The position numbers were made by a program, and so were the translations under genes. This document shows, piece after piece, positions 56,701 to 64,000 of a stretch of 64,000 nt of DNA; positions within the stretch are counted from its first letter, which is position 1, and each line of letters starts with the position of its first letter. Source of the stretch: Hevea brasiliensis (lineage: Eukaryota > Streptophyta > Magnoliopsida > Malpighiales > Euphorbiaceae); assembly GCF_030052815.1 (NCBI RefSeq), contig NC_079503.1, forward strand, positions 60,678,735 to 60,742,734. Direction: 5' to 3'. The notes under the pieces were generated by a model. That model saw only the letters and a list, made by a program, of their open reading frames with translations, did no database searches and was not told the DNA's origin.

Positions 56701-57535
56701 TTCTTGCTGCCTATCTACTGCCCAAGTGGTGTAGACTAACTTTGATGAAGGAATTTAGGAAGAAATTGGCTTACTTCAAGCATGCATGGAGCTTGGCCAT
56801 GGATGGCCATGGAGGTTCTTCAATGGAGGCTCACGGCTGGTCATTTGGGAGGAGGAAGATGGACTGAATTTCTGTCCAAAATGACTTAATTAAGTGTCCC
56901 AAAACTTGAGTTAGTGGAGCACTCACTTTAACTTAATGATTAAATATTCTAATTTTCCTAATTTGCACATTTATCTCATTTCCTTCACTATTTACATAAT
57001 GTACCACCATTTAATTTTTCATGACATTTCTAAAGTGTAATATCATTTATTTTTAATGAACATTTAGGTCACAAGACAACTTGAGGTGTCAAATGACCAC
57101 AATGCCCCTGTTCGGGTTGCATTCCTGATTTTCTGATAACACCGGGTTTTGTCCGTTTTTCGATTTCTCACTTTTCTTTATACTAATTAATTAATTAATT
57201 TTTCTTTAATATTTCTAATGGTATTTATACTTAAATTGATGTCTCTTTAAGTCTTAAAAATATTTTCCAGGGTTCCCTGCGGTCCAGGGCTAGTCAACGG
57301 TCCACGCCGTGACTTCTCGGTGTGGTCACCCATCGTTAGGGTTCTCGGCTCGCTTAACTTGGTTACATTTCTTTGCTATTATTTTTCCTTTGTTTTTCTT
57401 GTATTTACTTTTCTTGTATTTCATTATTTTATATCTCCTCACTCATATCGAAGTGTAGTTCTAGGCATCCTAGCTGTCCGGACAACACTAGTCACCAGAA
57501 CAGTAGAATGCACTACTGAACATAGGGGTGTTATA
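53721..57535 (-). mobile_element. Solo LTR, family A
   Basis: 3,815 bases, plus strand TGTCACACCCTACCCC to GGGGTGTTATA, perfect 5-bp duplication, no internal region. It is opposite in orientation to B1. It provides the unoccupied site for the Copia insertion (around 54,160). Hairpins at 54,314-54,353. A block of about 43 bases around the CCATAAATGGAGAAGGAA word is tandemly doubled at about 54,780-54,850. The terminal TA fits a C-to-T change from CA. Confidence 0.95.
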
Positions 57536-57540
57536 ATCCA
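57536..57540. repeat. Target-site duplication, solo LTR A, right
   Basis: ATCCA, identical to 53,716-53,720. Confidence 0.95.
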
Positions 57541-57920
57541 ACTCCTGTAGATCTGGCAGAGGTAGATTTTTTGGCCAATGACCACCCCGGTCTGGTCAGC
57601 AGACCCAGCAGACACCCTGAGGAGCTCTATTAGTCCGGCAGTGTGAAACTTGTGGTAGAACTCATGGTGGGGTTTGTTTCAAGGCCACCGGTGCATGTTT
57701 TAACTTTGGAGGGAGCGGACATTTCGCTAAAGATTGCACTAGTCCGCGCCGGTCTGGATCTTTTGCTACATCTGAAGGATCAGCCCAAGTCTCTGCACCT
57801 AGAGGGTCACAGTCAGCTGCTAGAGGTAGAGGCAGAGGTAGGGGTCCTGGTAACACTCCTGGAAGTCAAAGCACTGTTAACCAGCCAGTACCCAGTGGCG
57901 CACCAGTTAGAGTATATACC
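57541..57920 (+). pseudogene. gag: B1 gag, C-terminal part with altered zinc knuckle
   Basis: Removing the solo LTR and one duplication restores one frame from the second gag segment into pol. Reads SCRSGRGRFFGQ, stops at about 57,579 and at 57,618-57,620, [18 protein letters not shown], then the knuckle [14 protein letters not shown] at 57,696-57,737. The second Cys of the C-x2-C-x4-H-x4-C pattern is Phe here, while El-4 keeps CFNCGGSKHFAKDC, so RNA binding is probably lost. An Arg/Gly/Ser-rich linker to PR follows. Confidence 0.88.
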
Positions 57921-59498
57921 ATGCGTCAGAGGGAGGAGGCTGAAACATCAGATGTTGTAACTAGTAATTTTTCCATCCTTGACCTAGATGTACATGTGTT
58001 ATTTGATCCTGGCTCCACACATTCGTATGTTAGTGCTAGTGTGATGTGTTCTACTGCTATTCAGTGTGTACCAATGGACTATGATGTGCTAGTAACTAGT
58101 CCATTAGGCCAGGAGGTCAGGGTAAATAGGCTATATAGGGACAGTCCTTTGGTGATCCAAGGACATACTTTTCAATCTGATTTAATTGAAATGCCGTTCA
58201 GAGATTATGACATTATCTTGAGCGTGGATTGGTTAGCCAGGCATCATGCGATGATTGACTGTAGACTAAAGACAGTCACTTTTGGTCTTCCTCAGTATGG
58301 TGATGTAGTAATACATGGGGAGAGACAGTTATTACCTTCAAACATCATTTTAGCTGCACTGGCCAAGAAAATGATTAAGAAAGGGTGTGAGGCGTACTTG
58401 GCACATGTGATAGACACCCAAGTGGGGAGTCCAGCACTGAGGGACATTCCTACTGTACGTGACTTTCCAGATGTATTTCCTGATGAATTGCCAGGATTAC
58501 CTCCAGAAAGAGAAGTGCAGTTTGAAATTGATGTTATGCCTGGTGTGGACCCAATCGCCATAACACCATACAGAATGGCACCAGCAGAACTAAAAGAATT
58601 GAAAATACAATTGCAAGAGCTACTTGATAAGGGCTTCATTCACCCTAGTGTTTCACCTTGGGGAGCGCCGGTGTTGTTTGTAAAGAAGAAGGATGGCACT
58701 CTCTGGTTATGCATTGACTATCGGCAGTTGAATAAGGTGACAATAAAGAATAGATACCCATTGCCCCGCATTGATGATTTATTTGATCAGTTGAGAGGTG
58801 CAGCTGTATTCTCCAAAATTGACCTGAGATCAGGCTATTATCAGCTGAAAGTACAAGAGCAGAGTATACCTAAAACTGCCTTCAGAACCCGCTATGGCCA
58901 TTATGAGTTCTTGGTCATGCCATTCGGGTTAAATAATGCTCCGACTGTTTTTATGGATTTGATGAACACTATCTTCAGACCATACCTCGACCAGTTTGTT
59001 GTGGTATTTATCGATGATATATTGGTCTATTCGAGGAATGCAGAAGAGCATGATAGACATCTGCGGATTGTACTGCAGACTTTGAGGGAGAAACAGCTAT
59101 ATGGCAAATTGTCAAAATGTGAATTTTGGCTGAAGGAGATATCCTTTTTGGGGCACATAGTATCAGCAGAGGGTATTAAGGTAGATCCTAGCAAGATTGA
59201 AGCTGTCCTTAATTGGAAGCCACCCAGAAATGTCATGGAGATTCATAGTTTTCTGGGGTTAGCTGGATACTATCATCAATTTGTGAAGGGATTCTCCATG
59301 TTGGCATCTCCATTGACCAAGCTACTTAGAAAGGATGTGAAATTTCAGTGGACGGACAAATGCCAGCAAAGTTTTGATGAATTGAAGAGATGTTTGACAG
59401 AGGCTCCAGTCCTGACTTTACCTACACTGGGTAAAGAATATACAGTTTACAGCGATGCTTCTCATAATGGGTTAGGCTGTGTATTGATGCAAGATTGA
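57921..59498 (+). pseudogene. pol: B1 protease and reverse transcriptase, long open stretch
   Basis: 525 codons open, the best-kept coding segment in the window. Protease: active site [11 protein letters not shown] (about 58,000), then [20 protein letters not shown] and [80 protein letters not shown], catalytic [15 protein letters not shown] at about 59,000-59,040, [20 protein letters not shown] and [17 protein letters not shown]. RNase H starts with [20 protein letters not shown], and a stop at 59,496 interrupts it where El-4 has Arg (CGA to TGA). The ATG at 57,921 is internal to the natural gag-pol frame and not a real start. Confidence 0.95.
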
Positions 59499-60811
59499 AA
59501 TGTCATTGCCTATGTATCACGCCAGCTAAAACCGCAGAGAGAAATTATCCGACACATGACTTGGAGCTTGCAGCTATTGTGTTCGCTCTTAAGATCTGGA
59601 GACATTATTTGTATGGGGAGAAGTGCTACATCTACACAGATCATAAGAGTTTGAAGTATTTGGGCACCCAGAAAGAGTTGAATTTGAGATAGAGGAGATG
59701 GTTAGAGTTGATAAAAGACTATGATTGTCTAATAGACTATCAGCTAGGGAAAGCTAATGTTGTGGCTGACGCCCTAAGTCGCAAGACTATGGCAAGTCTA
59801 CAGGTTACTCCTTTGTCTTTGGTACATGAGTTGAGATCATTACATACCAGTTTAGAGATTAATGATGAGGGGCAGACAGTAGTTACATGGCATGTACAGC
59901 CAGTGTTAATTGATCAGATCATAATGGCTGCTCAGAATGATGAAAAGTATCAGAAGCTGTTGGAAGAAGTCAGACAGGGCAAGAAAACAGAGTTTTTAAT
60001 CATAGATGATGGTCTACTGCTACACCAGGGTAGAATATGTGTTCCTAATAATGTTGATTTGAGGCAGATCATTTTGAAGGAAGCACATGAGTATCCTTTT
60101 GCTATGCACCCTGGTGGTACAAAAATGTATAGAGGGCTAAATGAGCATTACTGGTGGATGGGTTTAAAAGGAGATGTGGCAGAGTTTGTATCCAAATGCC
60201 TGACTTGTCAGCAAGTAAAGGCAGAGCATCAAGTACCAACTGGGTTGTTACATCCACTACCAGTGCCAGAATGGAAATTGGAGAGAATAACAATGGATTT
60301 TGTAATGGGACTTCCAAAGACACAGAAGAGTCATGATGCAGTATGGGCCATTATCGATAGACTGACTAAGTCTGCTCATTTTCTACCAATTCGAATGGAC
60401 TATAGTTTGGACAGATTGGCCAGGTTGTACATCGATGAGATTGTGAGACTGCATGGAGTGCCAGTATCCATTGCATCAGACAGAGATCCTAGGTTCACTT
60501 TTAGATTCTGGGGTAGTCTTCAGAGAGCCCTAGGAACTAGATTGAACTTCAGTACTGCATTCCACCCACAAACAGATGGCCAGTCTGAGAGGGTAATTCA
60601 GATCTTGGAGGACATGCTACGGGCTTATGTGATTGAGTTTGAGGGTAGTTGGGATACACACTTGCCTTTGATTGAGTTTGCTTACAACAACAGCTACCAA
60701 TCAAGCATTGGGATGCCTCCATATGAAGCTTTGTATGGCAGAAAATGTAGAACCCCATTGTGTTGGGATGACGTGGGTGAAAGAAAAATGATTGGACCCA
60801 AAATTATTTAA
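59499..60811 (+). pseudogene. pol: B1 RNase H and integrase
   Basis: RNase H resumes after the stop, with a one-base loss near 59,535 (RQLKP, then [20 protein letters not shown]). [20 protein letters not shown] is followed by a stop near 59,690 (CAG to TAG relative to El-4), then [20 protein letters not shown]. From about 60,030 comes integrase: HHCC finger ([27 protein letters not shown]), catalytic Asp in TMDFVMGLP (near 60,296), Asp in SDRDPRF (near 60,480), Glu in VIQILEDM (near 60,608), and the following [20 protein letters not shown] segment. The stop at 60,809 and the next codon TAG fit former Gln codons. Confidence 0.94.
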
Positions 60812-61336
60812 TAGACTGAAGAGAAAATTAGGGTGATCAAAGATCGACTTAAAGCTGCATCAGACCGTCAGAAGTCCTATATTGATTTGAAAAGAAGGGA
60901 TATTGAGTATGTAGTGGGTGAGAAAGTTTTCCTCAAGGTTTCTCCTTAGAAGAGGATTATGAGATTCGGCAGGAAGGGGAAACTAAGTCCTCGTTTTATC
61001 GGGCCATATGAGGTATTGGAAAGAGTGGGTCCTTTGGCTTATCGTTTAGCACTACCGCTAGAGTTGGAGAAGATACATAACGTCTTCCATGTGTCTATGT
61101 TGAGGAGGTATCGATTAGACCCATCTCATGTACGACCAGTAGAAGAAATTGAAGTGAATCCAAACCTCACATATGAAGAAGAACCCATAAAGATTCTGGC
61201 TTATGAGGTGAAGCAGCTACGAAACAAGCAGATACCATTGGTAAAAGTGCTGTGGAACCATCATTCAGGCCAGGAGGCTACTTGGGAACGAAAGGAGGAC
61301 ATGAGGAGACAACACCCACAGCTGTTCAGATATTGA
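60812..61336 (+). pseudogene. pol: B1 integrase C-terminus and degenerate chromodomain
   Basis: TEEKIRVIKDRLKAASDRQK and YVVGEKVFLKVSP lead to a stop at 60,948 (TAG where Trp is expected), then MRFGRKGKLSPRFIGPYEVL, VGPLAYRLALP and IHNVFHVSMLRRY. The last 55 or so residues (EEPIKILAYEVKQLRNKQIP, VKVLWNHHSGQEATWERKED) match the chromodomain-like tail of Tekay-type chromoviruses, thought to steer integration to heterochromatin. It lacks part of the aromatic cage of canonical chromodomains. Ends TGA at 61,334-61,336. Confidence 0.9.
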
Positions 61337-61361
61337 TACCAGGTAAAATTTCGAGACGAAA

Positions 61362-61388
61362 TTTATTTGGGGGGGGGGGGGGGGAAAT
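61362..61388 (+). other. B1 polypurine tract with 16-base G run
   Basis: TTTATTT, then sixteen G (61,369-61,384), then AAAT, immediately before the 3' LTR. Position and purine content fit the plus-strand primer; the G run is unusually long. Confidence 0.88.
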
Positions 61389-64000
61389 CGTAACACCCCT
61401 ATTTGTAAAGCCTGGTATATTTCACTGTTCCGGTGACCGGCGTCGGTCCGGACAATTAAGAGGATTAGAACCACACTTAAGACAACTAGAGAAACCATAA
61501 ATACAAATAATTAGTAATGTTCAATTAGTTAAGCATAAATAAGAAAAACAGAACATAAGAAGTTAAACGAGCCGAGAGTCACAGCGATGGGTGACCTCCT
61601 CCTCAGGAACGACTGCAAAGTCATTTTAAACTCAAATTTCAAACCGTAAAATGTGACGCTGTGGTCCTTAGGACCCTTATGAACACAGTGGAAAAGAGAA
61701 AATCACGAAAAAGAACTATTAAGCCAGTCAAATAATTAGGTCAGGGACCCGGAATAAATATGAAATTATTTGCAAACCGGGATGAACCGGCGAGGGGCAA
61801 TTTGGTCAATTGACCCCGAGAGCTGACTCCTGACCTAACTGTCAAATAAAATCAGAGAAAAGAAAATTTCAGAATCGAGAATTAAATTAAAGAACTAATA
61901 GAAAAATAAAAAATAAAAAAAAAGAAAAGAAAAAGGGAAAAGTAAAAAGGTGATGACATCATGCATGACCTCATGCATGATGCCATAAAGGAATTAATTA
62001 ACTTATTTATTAATTTGGATTTATGGTCTTCTTTAAGTGATAAAGATAAAAGAAAAGAAAAAAAAAAAAAACAAGAAGTCATCTTCCCTAACCCAAGTTG
62101 CCGTCTCCCTTCCCTCTCCCAAAGCTCTCTCACAAAACCACCATGAAAGCTCATTTTTGAGCTTGAAGAATCCAAAATCTAACCATAGAAAATTGTCCTA
62201 CCATAACTAGACTTTGTTTAGGCAACTAGGAAAGAGGATTCAAGGAAAAGAAAGAAGAAAAATTTGAAGAAAGGAAGAAAGAAAATTCTGCACAAGGTTA
62301 GTAATACAAACTTCAATTTTTTTTAGTTTAATTAGTGTATATATGGCATTAAGAACTTGTAAATAAACTCAAAATGAAATAAAAATATGTGTGAGGGACT
62401 AAACTAAAATTTTGGCCAGCCATGGATGTATGAGGGTATGATGTGTTTTGAATGAATTAAATGTGTTAGTAAACTTGTATGAGAATGGTAGTAAGATTGA
62501 AATGCTTAAGTGTGATTAAATGCAACAATTTAGTGTGATTAGGGTTTGGAGGCGTAGGGTTTTGAGGCAAAAATTTGGAGAAATGAGTAAATGATGTGTT
62601 TGACCTATTGTGAAGTGAAAAATAGTCAATTGTGACCAAATGAGTTGTGTGAGAATGGTTGGAAATTAAGTTAAATTCGGAGGGTGTATGGTCATGCTGC
62701 TAGCAGCATGACCAAGTCAACTTTGAAGGACCAAAAATGAAATTTTACAAGCCCAATTGATATGACACCAATTGGGGATGAAAATAGACATAAAATGACA
62801 CAAATTTCATTGAGGAACCATGCCCAAAAAGTGACCAAAACCTAGTGAACAAATTGACCAAAGTTGGATAAGTGCAGTCTGCCACTGTACAAACTGACCG
62901 AATGAACAGTATTTGTTCATTTGGTCATAACTCGAGCTGGCAGGTCCAAATGACCTGAAATTTTACCATTGGTTAGATGAGATATAGACCTAAAACTTTC
63001 ATGAAGAACACAAGTCCAAATTCTGCGAGCAACCAAGCCATTTGGCCACCCCAAGTTGGTGACCCAAAACTGCCAGCATCACAAATTGCCCAGAAAATCT
63101 GGGTTGTGTCTAACCCGGCAGCCCTAGTTCAAATGGCCATAACTTGAGCTACAAAACTCCAATTGGGGTGGTCCAAAAATGAGAATAAACTTAAGACAAT
63201 AAGGAACATTTTCTATGAAGGAAGTTTTGTCAAATTCCAACAGTAGATTGACCAATGGAACAGTGCAATTAGGGACACTAAAACTGAAAATTTGACAATT
63301 TTGCTAAAAGGATTTAAGTTCTGATAAAATGACCAAAACCAACAAATTTAACGACCAAAATGTGGTATGTGGGTGAAGTTGGAGTTCCCATGCCTATTAA
63401 GCCTTAAAAAGTCAACAATTTGACTTGAATAGTGTAGTGAATAGTAACCCAAAATACAAAAACTTCGAGAACATCGAAATTAGCACATTAAAGCTAGGTA
63501 AAAATAAAGTGAAATTTATTTTTGGATTTATGCTAAGTTATGGTACTTAAACACTGTGAAATTGTGTGTTTCAGCTAAAAAAGACTTGGAAGCTCTAAGA
63601 GACTGAGTCAAGGCCTAGAGGCGACTCACGTCAGGTCTGTGCACAGTAATTTTTGTTTAAATATATGATTCTTGAAAATTTGATTTTTCTTGAGTTAATT
63701 ATGAATTGTGTTGCCATTTATGATTGTGAATATGACTTTGAAAATTTACCAGATTTCCAATAAATTATTTGAATAAATTGTTTTGAATTGATTTTATGTT
63801 CACACTTAGCATGACAGTATCACATTATTCCTCCTCCATTTATGGGGTTGAGATCGTTTATTTTCCTCCCTCTCTGGCTTGCCAGTTGAGGTTGAGATCG
63901 GATGAGTACTCATTAGCTAGCTAGCCACCTCCCTCATTGATTTCGATTAATGGGGTTGTAGATTGCTTTGTCGTGGTGTACAACACGGCATTGATCAGAA
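61389..64000 (+). repeat. B1 3' LTR (family B), cut by window end
   Basis: First 2,612 bases, starting CGTAACACCCC (decayed TGTAACACC). Collinear with 49,193-51,810. The palindromic block recurs at 61,951-61,984 and the CTGGCTTGCCAG palindrome is intact at 63,874-63,885. Confidence 0.95.

Larger units (their letters stand above)
49193..64000 (+). mobile_element. B1: Tekay-like Gypsy element with chromodomain, cut by window end
   Basis: Plus strand, more than 14.8 kb including a 3.8 kb solo LTR insert. Order: 5' LTR (49,193-52,680), PBS, gag split by the insert, PR, RT, RH, INT, chromodomain, PPT, 3' LTR (61,389 to window end). The two LTRs differ by about 1 base in 120 over 51,481-51,600 against 63,671-63,790 (hand count), more at the 5' end, so the insertion is relatively young. 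It landed in the Athila ORF; the left flank ends GTTAT. The full 3' LTR should extend about 0.9 kb past the window. Confidence 0.95.

Noticed and set aside
56541..56867. 108-codon ORF in solo LTR A as a possible host gene
   Set aside because: The same position in the El-1 LTR (about 13,350-13,680) is not open; it is chance coding in LTR DNA.

Overview
The window is wall-to-wall plant LTR-retrotransposon DNA. I found no host gene, tRNA, rRNA or CRISPR array. The evidence for a plant, most likely a eudicot, is the mix of families: Ty3/Gypsy chromoviruses of the Tekay/Del type (very long LTRs, gag-PR-RT-RH-INT order, degenerate C-terminal chromodomain), Athila-type Gypsy elements and a Ty1/Copia element, all primed by initiator-Met tRNA where a primer-binding site (PBS) is visible. 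The exact species cannot be read from the sequence. Dense nesting, solo LTRs and nonsense decay point to a silenced, repeat-rich chromosome region.

Layout from left to right. (1) 1-14,344: 5' part of a minus-strand Tekay-like element, El-1 (gag remnant, PBS, 3.8 kb 5' LTR of family A). Its LTR is split by a complete minus-strand Copia element (1,423-10,967; 2.1 kb LTRs; target duplication CAATT). (2) 14,345-39,831: a minus-strand tandem array of two deletion-derivative Gypsy units, D1 and D2, arranged LTR-internal-LTR-internal-LTR with the middle LTR shared. D1 is interrupted by an almost full-length Tekay element, El-4 (16,530-25,729; duplication GGCTC). D2 is interrupted by a solo LTR of family E (31,870-34,996; duplication TTAAC). 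(3) 39,832 to about 42,246: plus-strand Athila PR-RT-RH fragment, the oldest visible host layer. (4) About 42,247-45,290: degraded plus-strand LTR C. (5) 45,291-49,192: 3' end of a minus-strand Athila element (LTR, two polypurine-like tracts, part of its extra ORF). (6) 49,193 to beyond 64,000: a plus-strand Tekay element, B1, with both LTRs (the 3' one cut by the window end). Its gag is split by a solo LTR of family A (53,721-57,535; duplication ATCCA).

The nesting order follows from the breakpoints: Athila > D array > El-1 > Copia on the left, and Athila > LTR C > second Athila > B1 > solo LTR A on the right. Every coding region carries stops, frameshifts or deletions, so nothing here looks autonomous. 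The nonsense codons that can be compared between copies are mostly C-to-T or G-to-A changes, as expected from decay of methylated DNA.

The most unusual signals are in the noncoding DNA. Hairpins at fixed places in the long Gypsy LTRs change sequence between families while keeping their base pairing. The LTRs also contain diverged modules of about 200 bp. A 26-base filler in D2 can be explained base by base as two template switches. D1 and D2 share three internal deletions. The Copia LTR pair shows a patch of clustered transversions, and the Copia leader carries a 35-bp tandem array.
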